From Kluyvera intermedia (GTDB lineage: Bacteria; Pseudomonadota; Gammaproteobacteria; Enterobacterales; Enterobacteriaceae): DNA of 64,000 nt. The notes below the pieces were generated by a model that did no database searches, was not told the origin of the DNA, and saw nothing but the letters and a program-made list of their open reading frames with translations. The DNA is taken from contig NZ_CP139986.1 of the NCBI RefSeq assembly GCF_034424175.1, positions 868,001-932,000 of the forward strand. Reading direction: 5' to 3'. A program made the position numbers and the translations under genes. This document shows positions 27,190-36,682 of this stretch, one piece after another (positions within the stretch are counted from its first letter, which is position 1; the number at the start of each line of letters is the position of its first letter).

Positions 27190-28173
27190 CTACTCTTCGT
27201 CTAACGAATACGGCAGCGGCTTAATGCTCAATGTATTGGCATCGTCGCGCACACGGAACACGCTATCGGCTTCCATATCGTTATTCATGACTACCTGCAC
27301 CAATAACTGACCATCATCCAGTTGAACTGCTGCCAACACGGTACCGGTACGACGCCAGTTGTCACCCATCTTCAGTTCAAGGTCTTCCCCGGCTTCCGGT
27401 ACACGCACGGAGTTGCCTGCTAGCGTCCACAGCGCACGTTTGTTGGCACCACGGAATTTAGCGCGGGCAACCATCTCCTGACCGGTGTAGCAGCCTTTCT
27501 TAAAGCTGATACCGCCCAGTGCCTGAAGGTTCGTGGCCTGTGGAATAAACTGCGCGCTGTTGGCTTCGTCAATCACCGGCAGACCGGCTTCAATATCTAA
27601 TGCCAACCACTGTTGGCTATTGTTGAGCTGTGCTTCGCCACGGAGAGCTTCGGTTACGCGCTCAGCGGTGGCGGCATCGGTAACCAGCAGAAAACGTTCG
27701 TCCGGATGAGCAAACCACAGCAGTGAGGTTTCACCTTCCTGTACGTTGGGTTTATCCGTGTTTGGTAGCTCAGCAAAAAGATTTGCCAGCGCGGCGCGCG
27801 CCTGGAAACCAGCCACACCCAGCAGCACCAGGTCGTCGTTGGCGGCAATGGTCACCTTCGAGAACACGGCATATTTTTTCAATTGCGTTAGCTGCGCTTC
27901 GCGCACGCTACGACGCTCAATAAAGGCAAAACCGTCCTGACGGCGGAACAGACGCAGGTTACTCCACATTTTGCCCTTGGCATCGCAATGAGCAACCAGC
28001 AGATGCTGGTGTTCGTCCATCTGCGCGACGTCAGCAGTAACCTGGCCCTGCAGGTACTTTTCACCGTCAGCGCCGCTGAGGGTTGCCAGCGCCCAATCAT
28101 CAAGCGTCATTAACGTCAGCGGTAAACGTGCACAGGCACAAGGCTTACGTGGAGGAAAAGGAGTAAAAGGCAT
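27190..28173 (-). CDS. ygfZ: Folate-binding Fe-S cluster protein YgfZ
   Basis: Tetrahydrofolate-dependent factor for maturation of some [4Fe-4S] enzymes such as MiaB; related in fold to GcvT. The 327 residues contain the defining motif KGCYTGQE, with its essential Cys near residue 228, and the N-terminal folate domain (LTGADGEKYLQGQVT-like stretch). Divergent from sdhE, as in E. coli. Confidence 0.96.
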   Translation of the reverse strand: MPFTPFPPRKPCACARLPLTLMTLDDWALATLSGADGEKYLQGQVTADVAQMDEHQHLLVAHCDAKGKMWSNLRLFRRQDGFAFIERRSVREAQLTQLKKYAVFSKVTIAANDDLVLLGVAGFQARAALANLFAELPNTDKPNVQEGETSLLWFAHPDERFLLVTDAATAERVTEALRGEAQLNNSQQWLALDIEAGLPVIDEANSAQFIPQATNLQALGGISFKKGCYTGQEMVARAKFRGANKRALWTLAGNSVRVPEAGEDLELKMGDNWRRTGTVLAAVQLDDGQLLVQVVMNNDMEADSVFRVRDDANTLSIKPLPYSLDEE

Positions 28174-28420
28174 ATGGGTGTCCTGAATTGAGTAACGAAC
28201 GCGCTTATTGACTCATGGTAAAAGAGATACCCGCCATTGCAAGCGGTTTCGACGGTCGTTTTGTGCCGTAGTCGCGTTCTGCGAGAAGCCACGAAAGATA
28301 ATGAATCCCTTTCATTTATCATGGTTTTTTTTGGAATATGACGCGCGTAACGTGAGATTCCAGTAAAGTAACTGCAAAAAACACGTTAAACTAATGACAA
28401 CGTAATGCTGGAAGGAAATT

Positions 28421-28687
28421 ATGGACATCAATAATAAAGCCCGTATCCACTGGGCATGCCGCCGAGGTATGCGTGAGCTCGACATCTCCATCATGCCGTT
28501 TTTTGAGCATGAGTACGACACGCTGAGTGATGAAGACAAAACGGTCTTTATCCGTCTGCTGGAATGTGATGACCCGGACCTGTTTAACTGGCTGATGAAC
28601 CACGGTAAACCGGCTAATGCCGACTTCCAGCGTATGGTACAACTTATTCAAACACGGAATCGGGAACGTGGTCCTGTGGCAATCTGA
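28421..28687 (+). CDS. sdhE: FAD assembly factor SdhE
   Basis: Helps attach FAD covalently to SdhA of succinate dehydrogenase and to FrdA. The 88-residue helical protein has the conserved ARIHWACRRGMRELD with the RGM(R/K)E core near residue 20. AAGGAAATT precedes the ATG. Overlaps the next gene cptA by 20 bp, so the two are co-translated. Confidence 0.96.
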   Translation: MDINNKARIHWACRRGMRELDISIMPFFEHEYDTLSDEDKTVFIRLLECDDPDLFNWLMNHGKPANADFQRMVQLIQTRNRERGPVAI

Positions 28688-29084
28688 TTTACGCGTCTCC
28701 TGGCGCTCACAGTGGCTCTCTTTATTACTCCACGGTCTGGTGGCGGCTTTTGTGCTGCTGATGCCGTGGCCGTTGAGCTACACCCCGCTTTGGCTGCTGT
28801 TGCTGTCACTGGTGGTATTTGACTGCGTGCGCAGCCAACGGCGTATTCATTCGCACCAGGGGGAAATTAAACTGCTAATGGATTCCCGGCTGCGCTGGCG
28901 TAACCAGGAGTGGGATATTCTGGGCACGCCGTGGATGCTGAGCTCAGGCATGATGTTACGGATTCGCCGCTGTGACGGTGGCCGACGCCAGCATCTGTGG
29001 TTAGCGGCAGACAGTATGAATGCTCAGGAATGGCGCGACCTGCGGCGGATATTATTGCAGCAACCCGCGCCAGGTCAGCATTAA
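28668..29084 (+). CDS. cptA: CptA (YgfX), membrane partner of SdhE
   Basis: A 138-residue inner-membrane protein: two hydrophobic helices near residues 12-50 followed by a cytosolic beta-rich tail. In E. coli it was proposed as the toxin of a CptAB pair acting on MreB and FtsZ; in Serratia it affects pigment and respiration. The GTG at 28668 gives the K-12 start (MVLWQSDLRVSWR). It overlaps the end of sdhE and its end overlaps the fldB stop region on the other strand. Confidence 0.9.
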   Translation: MVLWQSDLRVSWRSQWLSLLLHGLVAAFVLLMPWPLSYTPLWLLLLSLVVFDCVRSQRRIHSHQGEIKLLMDSRLRWRNQEWDILGTPWMLSSGMMLRIRRCDGGRRQHLWLAADSMNAQEWRDLRRILLQQPAPGQH

Positions 29085-29602
29085 GAGAACTGCTCGGCCA
29101 TTTCGCCGAGAATTTGTTCGCACCAGTTCTGGATGCGCTCGTCGCTCAGATCGTATTGATTTGTTTCATCCAGCGCGAGACCGACAAACAGCTGCCCATC
29201 AGCAATAACCGGTTTCGGGCTGGTGAACTCATACCCTTCGGTTGGCCAATAGCCGACAAATTTCACCCCTTTCGTCGCGAGCTTATCGTGCAGCATGCCC
29301 AGCGCGTCGAGGAACCATTCGCCATAACCGAGCTGGTCACCCATCCCGTATAGCGCAACGATCTTGCCATCCAGATTCAGCGTATCTAATTGTTCCCAGA
29401 CCGCTTCCCAATCTTCCTGTATTTCACCAAAATCCCAGGTCGGGATCCCCAGGATGAACACGTCGTATTGCTCCATTAACGCTGGGGAATCATCTTTTAA
29501 ATTGTGCAATGTGACCAGTTCCGGCCCAATGATGTCGCGGATTTTCTCTGCTGCCATCTCGGTATAGCAGGTGCTGGAACCATAAAAAAGGCCGATATTC
29601 AT
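29081..29602 (-). CDS. fldB: Flavodoxin 2
   Basis: FMN electron carrier of 173 residues. The phosphate loop FYGSSTCYTEM near residue 6 and the FMN-stacking region TWDFGEIQEDWE near residue 57 and GDQLGYGEWF near residue 90 are clear. SoxRS-induced in E. coli. Divergent from xerD. Confidence 0.97.
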   Translation of the reverse strand: MNIGLFYGSSTCYTEMAAEKIRDIIGPELVTLHNLKDDSPALMEQYDVFILGIPTWDFGEIQEDWEAVWEQLDTLNLDGKIVALYGMGDQLGYGEWFLDALGMLHDKLATKGVKFVGYWPTEGYEFTSPKPVIADGQLFVGLALDETNQYDLSDERIQNWCEQILGEMAEQFS

Positions 29603-29704
29603 GACGTACAGCTCTCGATTCTTACGATGACGATGCCAGTAGTGTACCAGAAAGGCATCTGAATCAGGCATAATGGCGCTGATTAAACACGCACAGGAGC
29701 CGAT

Positions 29705-30601
29705 GTGGACAAGGATCTTGCACGAATCGAGCAGTTTCTCGATGCGCTGTGGCTGGAGCGAAATCTGGCGGAAAACACCCTGAGTGCATATCGCCGTGAT
29801 CTCACGATGGTGGTTGAATGGCTGGCGCATCGCGGCCTGACGCTCGAGAATGCCCAGAGCGATGATTTGCAAAACTTACTCGCCGAACGCCAGCAGGGCG
29901 GCTACAAAGCCACCAGTACTGCACGGCTGCTCAGCGCCATGCGTCGTTTCTTTCAGCACCTGTACCGTGAAAAAATTCGCACAGACGATCCTAGCGCGCT
30001 GCTGGCATCGCCTAAACTACCTCAACGGTTGCCGAAAGACCTCAGTGAAGCGCAGGTCGATCGTTTGCTAAAGGCGCCGGTTGTCGACCAACCGCTCGAG
30101 CTGCGTGATAAAGCGATGCTTGAAGTGTTGTATGCTACCGGTTTGCGTGTTTCGGAACTCGTAGGTCTGACGATGAGCGATATCAGCCTGCGTCAGGGCG
30201 TGGTGCGGGTTATCGGTAAAGGGAATAAAGAGCGGCTGGTACCTCTGGGGGAAGAGGCCGTATATTGGGTTGAAAACTGGCTGGAGCACGGTCGCCCGTG
30301 GATGTTGAACGGCGTCGCCATCGATGTTTTGTTCCCAAGTCAGCGCGCCCAGCAAATGACCCGTCAGACCTTCTGGCATCGCATTAAGCACTATGCCCAA
30401 CTGGCTGGGATTGATAGCGAAAAGCTGTCGCCGCACGTTTTACGTCACGCCTTTGCGACGCATCTGCTAAACCACGGCGCCGATCTGCGCGTGGTGCAAA
30501 TGCTGTTAGGGCATAGCGATTTATCGACCACCCAAATTTATACGCATGTCGCCACCGAGCGGCTGCGACAACTTCATCAACAGCACCACCCGCGTGCATG
30601 A
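29705..30601 (+). CDS. xerD: Site-specific tyrosine recombinase XerD
   Basis: With XerC and FtsK it resolves chromosome dimers at dif. The 298 residues include the SAM-like N-terminal domain and the catalytic domain with Arg148 (GLRVSELVG), Lys172, His244 and Arg247 (LSPHVLRHAFAT), His270 (LGHSD) and Tyr279 (QIYTHV). The GTG at 29705 follows AGGAGCC. First gene of xerD-dsbC-recJ-prfB-lysS. Confidence 0.98.
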   Translation: MDKDLARIEQFLDALWLERNLAENTLSAYRRDLTMVVEWLAHRGLTLENAQSDDLQNLLAERQQGGYKATSTARLLSAMRRFFQHLYREKIRTDDPSALLASPKLPQRLPKDLSEAQVDRLLKAPVVDQPLELRDKAMLEVLYATGLRVSELVGLTMSDISLRQGVVRVIGKGNKERLVPLGEEAVYWVENWLEHGRPWMLNGVAIDVLFPSQRAQQMTRQTFWHRIKHYAQLAGIDSEKLSPHVLRHAFATHLLNHGADLRVVQMLLGHSDLSTTQIYTHVATERLRQLHQQHHPRA

Positions 30602-30622
30602 TGCTGATTTAAAGGATAATTT

Positions 30623-31336
30623 ATGAAACAAAGTTTAATGATGTTCACCCTGCTGGCCGCGGCTTTTTCTGGCCTTGCGCATGCTGACGATGCTGCAATT
30701 AAACAGTCGCTGGCAAAATTGGGCGTGCAGAGCACCGATATTCAATCTGCACCCGTTGCGGGCATGAAAACCGTGCTGACCAACAGCGGGGTGCTGTACG
30801 TGACTGAAGATGGCAAGCACATCATTCAGGGGCCAATGTATGACGTCAGCGGCGCACAGCCGGTGAACGTGACCAATGGTTTGCTGATGACGCATCTCAA
30901 GGCTCTGGACAAAGAGATGATCGTCTACAAAGCAGCGCAGGAAAAACACGTCATCACCGTCTTTACCGATATCACCTGCGGTTACTGTCATAAGCTGCAT
31001 GAAGAAATGAAAGACTACAACGCGCTGGGGATTACCGTGCGTTATCTGGCTTTCCCACGCCAGGGCATTCAAAGCCAGGCCGAGCAGGACATGAAATCTA
31101 TCTGGTGCGCCAAAGATCGCAACAAAGCGTTTGATGACGCGATGGCAGGTAAAGGCGTACAGGCTGCAAGCTGTAATATTGATATTGCCAACCACTACGC
31201 GCTGGGCGTGCAGTTTGGTATCAACGGTACGCCGGCCATCGTGCTCAATGACGGTTATGTGGTTCCGGGTTATCAGGGGCCAAAAGAGATGAAAGCCTTC
31301 CTCGACGAACATCAAAAACAGACCAGCGGTAAATAA
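30623..31336 (+). CDS. dsbC: Periplasmic disulfide isomerase DsbC
   Basis: Shuffles wrong disulfides in periplasmic proteins; V-shaped dimer kept reduced by DsbD. The 237 residues start with a signal peptide (cleavage after AHA near residue 20), then the dimerisation domain and a thioredoxin fold with the active site CGYC near residue 120 and the cis-Pro loop GTPAIV. Six bases separate it from the recJ start. Confidence 0.97.
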   Translation: MKQSLMMFTLLAAAFSGLAHADDAAIKQSLAKLGVQSTDIQSAPVAGMKTVLTNSGVLYVTEDGKHIIQGPMYDVSGAQPVNVTNGLLMTHLKALDKEMIVYKAAQEKHVITVFTDITCGYCHKLHEEMKDYNALGITVRYLAFPRQGIQSQAEQDMKSIWCAKDRNKAFDDAMAGKGVQAASCNIDIANHYALGVQFGINGTPAIVLNDGYVVPGYQGPKEMKAFLDEHQKQTSGK

Positions 31337-31341
31337 TTCGC

Positions 31342-33075
31342 GTGAAACATCAGACTCAACTTCGCCGCCGTGAGGTGGATGATTCAATTGCGCTCCCGGA
31401 AGAGCTTTCGCCGTTGCTGCGCCGTCTGTATGCCAGCCGTGGCGTGAAATCGGCGGGCGATCTGGAGCGTGGCCTGAAAGGGATGCTGCACTGGCGTAGC
31501 CTGACGGGTGTCGAAAAAGCCGTTGAAATGCTGCACGACGCATTCGAGAAAAATCTGCGCATCATGGTGGTCGGGGATTTTGATGCCGACGGTGCGACCA
31601 GTACCGCGTTAAGCGTCCTGTCGCTGCGTGCGATGGGCTGCCAAAGCGTGGAATATCTGGTGCCTAACCGTTTTGAAGACGGCTATGGCTTAAGCCCGGA
31701 AGTGGTCGATCAGGCGCATGCTCGCGGCGCACAGATGATCATGACCGTGGACAACGGAATCTCATCCCATGAAGGGGTCGATCACGCGCATGCGTTGGGG
31801 ATCCGCGTGTTGGTCACCGATCATCACTTGCCGGGCGAAAAGTTGCCCAATGCCGATGCGATGGTGAACCCCAACCTCGTCGACTGCCCGTTCCCGTCGA
31901 AATCGTTGGCGGGTGTTGGGGTGGCGTTTTATCTGATGCTGGTGCTGTGTAGCCACCTTAAAGAAAAAGGCTGGTTTGAACGCCGCGGCATTGCCGTGCC
32001 GAAGATCGTCGAGTTTCTCGATCTGGTGGCGTTGGGGACGGTGGCCGATGTCGTGCCGCTGGATGCCAACAACCGCATTCTGACCTGGCAGGGGTTAAGC
32101 CGCATTCGTGCAGGTGTTTGCCGTCCGGGCATTAAGGCGCTGCTGGAAATCGCGAACCGTGACGCAGCAAAGCTGGTGGCAAGCGATCTCGGCTTTGCGC
32201 TGGGCCCGCGCCTGAACGCTGCCGGTCGTCTGGATGATATGTCGGTCGGTGTAGCGCTGTTACTATCTGATAACCTCGGTGAAGCCCGTATGCTCGCCAA
32301 CGAGCTGGATGCTCTAAACCAGACCCGCAAAGAGATTGAGCAGGGGATGCAGGCGGAAGCGTTGACCCTGTGCGAGCAGCTAGAACGCGGTCGCGCTGAG
32401 TTGCCCGGCGGCCTGGCAATGTATCACCCTGAGTGGCATCAGGGCGTGGTGGGGATTCTGGCCTCGCGCATTAAAGAGCGTTTCCATCGCCCCGTGATTG
32501 CCTTTGCACCGGCGGGTAACGGCCAGTTGAAAGGTTCGGGCCGTTCGATTCAGGGGCTGCACATGCGTGATGCGCTGGAGCGTCTGGACACGCTGCACCC
32601 TGGCCTGATGCTAAAGTTTGGTGGTCATGCGATGGCGGCGGGGCTCTCTTTGGAAGAAGAACGTTTCGAAGAGTTCCAGCGCCACTTTGGTGAGTTGGTG
32701 ACGGAATGGTTAGATCCGGCGCTGCTGCAAGGGGAAATCCTCTCAGACGGCGAGCTGAGTCAGCAGGAGATGACGCTTGAGATGGCGCAGATGCTGCGTG
32801 AAGCCGGGCCGTGGGGGCAGATGTTCCCGGAACCTCTGTTTGACGGGCGTTTTCGTTTGCTGCAACAGCGGCTGGTGGGCGAACGTCACCTGAAAGTGAT
32901 GGTGGAACCGGTGGGCGGCGGGCCGCTGCTGGACGGAATTGCATTTAACGTCGATACCGCCATCTGGCCAGATAATGGCGTACGTGAAGTGACGCTGGCT
33001 TACCGGCTGGACATCAACGAATATCGTGGCAACCGTACCTTACAGCTTATCATCGATCATCTCTGGCCGATTTAG
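31342..33075 (+). CDS. recJ: Single-stranded-DNA 5'-3' exonuclease RecJ
   Basis: DHH-family exonuclease in recombination and mismatch repair. The 577 residues contain VVGDFDADGATS near residue 75, DHHLPGE near residue 155 and the DHHA1 GSGRS region near residue 395. The GTG at 31342 lies six bases after dsbC, so it depends on coupled translation. Confidence 0.97.
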   Translation: MKHQTQLRRREVDDSIALPEELSPLLRRLYASRGVKSAGDLERGLKGMLHWRSLTGVEKAVEMLHDAFEKNLRIMVVGDFDADGATSTALSVLSLRAMGCQSVEYLVPNRFEDGYGLSPEVVDQAHARGAQMIMTVDNGISSHEGVDHAHALGIRVLVTDHHLPGEKLPNADAMVNPNLVDCPFPSKSLAGVGVAFYLMLVLCSHLKEKGWFERRGIAVPKIVEFLDLVALGTVADVVPLDANNRILTWQGLSRIRAGVCRPGIKALLEIANRDAAKLVASDLGFALGPRLNAAGRLDDMSVGVALLLSDNLGEARMLANELDALNQTRKEIEQGMQAEALTLCEQLERGRAELPGGLAMYHPEWHQGVVGILASRIKERFHRPVIAFAPAGNGQLKGSGRSIQGLHMRDALERLDTLHPGLMLKFGGHAMAAGLSLEEERFEEFQRHFGELVTEWLDPALLQGEILSDGELSQQEMTLEMAQMLREAGPWGQMFPEPLFDGRFRLLQQRLVGERHLKVMVEPVGGGPLLDGIAFNVDTAIWPDNGVREVTLAYRLDINEYRGNRTLQLIIDHLWPI

Positions 33076-33093
33076 CATCGCTTTAACTGTAAT

Positions 33094-33126
33094 TAAGAGC
33101 GGGAATCCGCTAAGATTCCGCTCTTA
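33094..33126 (+). terminator. Hairpin between recJ and prfB
   Basis: TAAGAGCGG and CCGCTCTTA form a long stem with only a weak T-tract after it. It may give partial termination before prfB rather than a full stop. Confidence 0.5.
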
Positions 33127-33164
33127 TAACCGCATTTTTCTCGTCCATTAAAAGAAAATAGACC

Positions 33165-34263
33165 ATGTTTGAAATAAACCCGGTAAATAATCGCATTCAG
33201 GACCTTACGGATCGCTCTGACGTTCTTAGGGGGTACCTTTGACTATGATGCTAAGAAAGAGCGTCTGGAAGAAGTAAACGCCGAGCTGGAACAGCCGGAT
33301 GTCTGGAACGAACCCGAACGCGCTCAGGCGCTGGGCAAAGAGCGTTCCTCCCTTGAAGCCATCGTCGAGACGCTCGACCAGATGACGCAAGGTCTTGAGG
33401 ATGTATCTGGCCTGCTGGAACTGGCTGTAGAAGCCGACGACGAAGAAACCTTCAACGAAGCCGTGGCTGAGTTGGATACGCTGGAAGATAAACTGGCGCA
33501 GCTGGAATTCCGTCGTATGTTCTCTGGTGAATATGACAGCGCGGATTGTTACATCGATATCCAGGCCGGTTCTGGCGGTACTGAAGCGCAGGACTGGGCA
33601 AGCATGCTGGAACGTATGTATCTGCGTTGGGCGGAAGCGCGCGGCTTTAAAACCGAAATTATCGAAGAGTCCGAAGGTGACGTGGCCGGGATTAAATCCG
33701 TGACCATCAAAATCTCCGGCGATTATGCGTACGGCTGGCTGCGTACTGAAACCGGCGTTCACCGCCTGGTTCGTAAGAGCCCGTTTGACTCCGGCGGCCG
33801 TCGTCATACCTCATTTAGCTCCGCATTCGTGTACCCGGAAGTTGATGATGATATTGATATCGATATCAACCCGGCAGATCTGCGCATCGACGTATACCGT
33901 GCCTCCGGCGCGGGCGGTCAGCACGTTAACCGTACAGAATCAGCGGTACGTATTACTCACATCCCAACCGGGCTTGTGACGCAGTGCCAGAACGACCGTT
34001 CACAGCACAAGAACAAAGACCAGGCCATGAAGCAGATGAAAGCCAAGCTTTATGAACTGGAAATGCAGAAGAAGAATGCAGAAAAACAGGCGATGGAAGA
34101 CACCAAGTCTGATATCGGCTGGGGCAGCCAGATTCGTTCATATGTTCTGGACGATTCCCGCATTAAAGACCTGCGCACCGGGGTTGAAACCCGTAACACG
34201 CAGGCGGTACTGGACGGAAGTCTGGATCAATTTATCGAAGCAAGTCTGAAAGCAGGGTTATGA
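33165..34263 (+). CDS. prfB: Peptide chain release factor 2, with programmed +1 frameshift
   Basis: Ends translation at UGA and UAA. The gene is read in two frames: 33165-33239 encodes the first 25 residues up to GYL, then the in-frame UGA at 33240-33242 is bypassed by a +1 shift on CTT (CTT TGA C) and reading resumes at 33241. The internal Shine-Dalgarno AGGGGG (33228-33233) stands three bases before the slip codon, as in E. coli, so RF2 controls its own level. Product 365 residues, with the SPF anticodon-like motif (RKSPFDSGG) and GGQ at 250-252. Residue 246 is Ala, the common, more active form (K-12 has Thr). Confidence 0.98.
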
Positions 34264-34272
34264 GGAACCAAC

Positions 34273-35790
34273 ATGTCTGAACAAAACGCACAAGGCGCTG
34301 ACGAGGTAGTCGATCTTAATAACGAAATGAAGGCACGCCGCGAGAAGCTGGCTGCACTGCGTGAGCAGGGTATCCCGTTCCCGAATGATTTCCGTCGCGA
34401 CCGTACCTCAGACCAACTGCACGCTGAATTCGATAGCAAAGAAGGCGAAGAGCTGGAAGCGCTGAATATCGAAGTTTCCGTTGCGGGTCGTATGATGACT
34501 CGTCGTATTATGGGTAAAGCATCTTTCGTTACTTTACAGGACGTTGGCGGCCGTATTCAGCTGTACGTTGCCCGTGACGATCTGCCGGAAGGCACCTATA
34601 ACGAGCAGTTCAAGAAATGGGACCTCGGCGATATCCTGGGCGCGAAAGGTAAACTGTTCAAAACCAAAACCGGTGAACTGTCTATCCATTGCACCGAGCT
34701 GCGTCTGCTGACCAAAGCTCTGCGTCCGCTGCCGGACAAATTCCACGGTCTGCAGGATCAGGAAGCGCGTTATCGTCAGCGTTACCTGGATCTCATCTCT
34801 AACGATGATTCCCGCAACACCTTTAAAGTGCGCTCTCAGATCATGGCGGGTATCCGTCAGTTCATGGTTGGCCGCAACTTTATGGAAGTTGAAACGCCAA
34901 TGATGCAGGTGATCCCAGGCGGCGCGGCAGCACGTCCATTTATCACCCATCACAACGCACTGGATCTGGACATGTACCTGCGTATCGCGCCGGAACTGTA
35001 CCTGAAACGTCTGGTCGTGGGTGGCTTCGAGCGCGTATTCGAAATCAACCGTAACTTCCGTAACGAAGGTATCTCCGTTCGCCATAACCCTGAGTTCACC
35101 ATGATGGAACTCTACATGGCGTACGCAGACTACAAAGATCTGATTGAACTGACCGAATCTCTGTTCCGCACGCTGGCACAGGACATTCTGGGTAACACAG
35201 CAGTGCCTTACGGCGACCAGACTTTCGACTTCGGTAAGCCGTTCGAAAAACTGACCATGCGCGAAGCTATCAAGAAATACCGTCCGGAAACGGATTTGGC
35301 GGATCTGGATAACTTTGACACCGCGAAGGCGATTGCTGAGAGCATCGGTATCCGCGTTGAGAAGAGCTGGGGTCTGGGCCGTATCGTGACTGAGATCTTC
35401 GAGGAAGTGGCAGAAGCGCACCTGATTCAGCCGACCTTCATCACCGAATACCCGGCTGAGGTTTCTCCGCTGGCGCGTCGTAATGATGATAACCCGGAAA
35501 TCACTGACCGCTTTGAATTCTTCATCGGTGGCCGCGAAATCGGTAACGGCTTCAGCGAGCTCAACGATGCAGAAGATCAGGCGCAGCGCTTCCAGGATCA
35601 GGTTAACGCCAAAGAAGCCGGTGATGACGAAGCGATGTTCTACGACGAAGACTACGTGACCGCACTGGAACACGGTCTGCCACCGACCGCTGGTCTGGGT
35701 ATTGGTATCGACCGTATGGTGATGCTGTTCACCAACAGCCACACCATCCGTGACGTGATCCTGTTCCCGGCAATGCGCCCGGTGAAATAA
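34273..35790 (+). CDS. lysS: Lysyl-tRNA synthetase, constitutive (class II)
   Basis: Charges tRNA-Lys. The 505 residues have an N-terminal OB-fold anticodon domain and the class II motifs: motif 2 FERVFEINRNFRNEGIS near residue 255 and motif 3 GLGIGIDRMVML near residue 475. Ten bases after prfB; the two form an operon. Strong codon bias. Confidence 0.98.
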   Translation: MSEQNAQGADEVVDLNNEMKARREKLAALREQGIPFPNDFRRDRTSDQLHAEFDSKEGEELEALNIEVSVAGRMMTRRIMGKASFVTLQDVGGRIQLYVARDDLPEGTYNEQFKKWDLGDILGAKGKLFKTKTGELSIHCTELRLLTKALRPLPDKFHGLQDQEARYRQRYLDLISNDDSRNTFKVRSQIMAGIRQFMVGRNFMEVETPMMQVIPGGAAARPFITHHNALDLDMYLRIAPELYLKRLVVGGFERVFEINRNFRNEGISVRHNPEFTMMELYMAYADYKDLIELTESLFRTLAQDILGNTAVPYGDQTFDFGKPFEKLTMREAIKKYRPETDLADLDNFDTAKAIAESIGIRVEKSWGLGRIVTEIFEEVAEAHLIQPTFITEYPAEVSPLARRNDDNPEITDRFEFFIGGREIGNGFSELNDAEDQAQRFQDQVNAKEAGDDEAMFYDEDYVTALEHGLPPTAGLGIGIDRMVMLFTNSHTIRDVILFPAMRPVK

Positions 35791-35807
35791 TCGCGACCGC
35801 GAAAAGT

Positions 35808-35833
35808 AAAAACCCGGCTTGCCGGGTTTTTTT
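35808..35833 (+). terminator. prfB-lysS terminator
   Basis: AAAACCCGGC, TT, GCCGGGTTTT, then more T: a compact intrinsic terminator 18 bp after lysS. Confidence 0.92.
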
Positions 35834-35834
35834 A

Positions 35835-35903
35835 TGCCTGATGGTGGCTTCGCCTTGTCAGACCTACACGATGTAGCCCGGACGAGCGCAGCGACGCCGG
35901 GAA
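35835..35903. repeat. REP-like element between lysS and idi
   Basis: GCCTGATGGTGGCTTCGCC followed by GTAGCCCGGACGAGCGCAGC and GCCGGGAA is the typical E. coli-type REP composition, placed between two convergent genes. Confidence 0.8.
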
Positions 35904-35906
35904 TAC

Positions 35907-36452
35907 TCAGCTGCGAGCAAACGCAATAAACGCCCGGCGCGCTTCATCGTCGGCGGCTTCCATCACCATCCACGGGCTAAACGCCCACGGCGTCAGCTCC
36001 AGTGCACGCAGCATGTCTTCGAGCTCGCACCACTGATACTCAATCACTTCATCCGTGTTTGGCTGCACGGCACTGGTCACACGTGCCGCATATACCGGAC
36101 AAACTTCATTCTCGACGATGCCATTTGGTGCAACGGCGCGGTAGCGGAAATCGGCGGCGACAGGTGTTATATCGGCAATCTCCACACCAAGCTCAAAACG
36201 ACAGCGGCGAACAATCGCCTGCTCGAAGGTTTCTCCCTGTTGTGGATGACCGCATACCGAGTTGGTCCAGACACCGGGCCAGGCCACTTTACTGAGCGAG
36301 CGGCGGGTAACCAGAAGCTGACCGCGTTCGTTGAATAACCAGCAGGAGAAGGCGAGGTGCAGTGGGGTGGAGAGGGTATGAGCGGCGTACTTCTCCAGGA
36401 TGCCTGAAGGTTTATCGTGCTCATCGAGCAAAATGACATGTTCGCCAGTCAT
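35907..36452 (-). CDS. idi: Isopentenyl-diphosphate delta-isomerase
   Basis: Interconverts IPP and DMAPP (type I, Nudix fold), helping to balance isoprenoid precursors. The 181 residues show the metal-site FSCWLFNERGQLL, the catalytic Cys in SVCGHPQQGE, and the Nudix-like helix FEQAIVRRCRFELGVE; the second catalytic Glu lies in NEVCPVY. Convergent with lysS. Confidence 0.96.
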   Translation of the reverse strand: MTGEHVILLDEHDKPSGILEKYAAHTLSTPLHLAFSCWLFNERGQLLVTRRSLSKVAWPGVWTNSVCGHPQQGETFEQAIVRRCRFELGVEIADITPVAADFRYRAVAPNGIVENEVCPVYAARVTSAVQPNTDEVIEYQWCELEDMLRALELTPWAFSPWMVMEAADDEARRAFIAFARS

Positions 36453-36504
36453 GACGACTCCTGAAAATGAAAGCGGTTCCGATAAAACCTATCGGGTTAT
36501 AGAC

Positions 36505-36633
36505 TCAGGCAACCAGCGTAGCCCATAAACGAGACAAAGGCATTACCAAAACAAGCCCAGTCGCCAGGCTGAACATCATGGTGGTGAGCCATTTCTCGTG
36601 AGTGAGCCGCTTGGGTTGTTTGGCATCCGCCAC
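36505..36633 (-). CDS. Possible small inner-membrane protein (42 aa)
   Basis: From a GTG at 36633 the minus strand encodes 42 residues: a charged N-terminal part (ADAKQPKRLTHEKW) and then one clear membrane helix (MMFSLATGLVLVMPLSRLW). The layout, basic cytoplasmic head followed by a single hydrophobic segment, is typical of small enterobacterial membrane proteins. A weak AGCAGG ribosome site stands before it. It is divergent from actS. I do not recognise it, and a chance frame is possible. Confidence 0.4.
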   Translation of the reverse strand: MADAKQPKRLTHEKWLTTMMFSLATGLVLVMPLSRLWATLVA

Positions 36634-36682
36634 GAGCCTGCTATCATAGCTAACCCGAACGTTCATGACCCGAGGATTCGTT

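Noticed and set aside
34534..35742. Long open frame antisense to lysS, and similar ones antisense to fbaA (3202-4041) and pepP (13800-14726)
   Set aside because: Artefacts of strong codon bias in highly expressed genes; no homology, no start signals.
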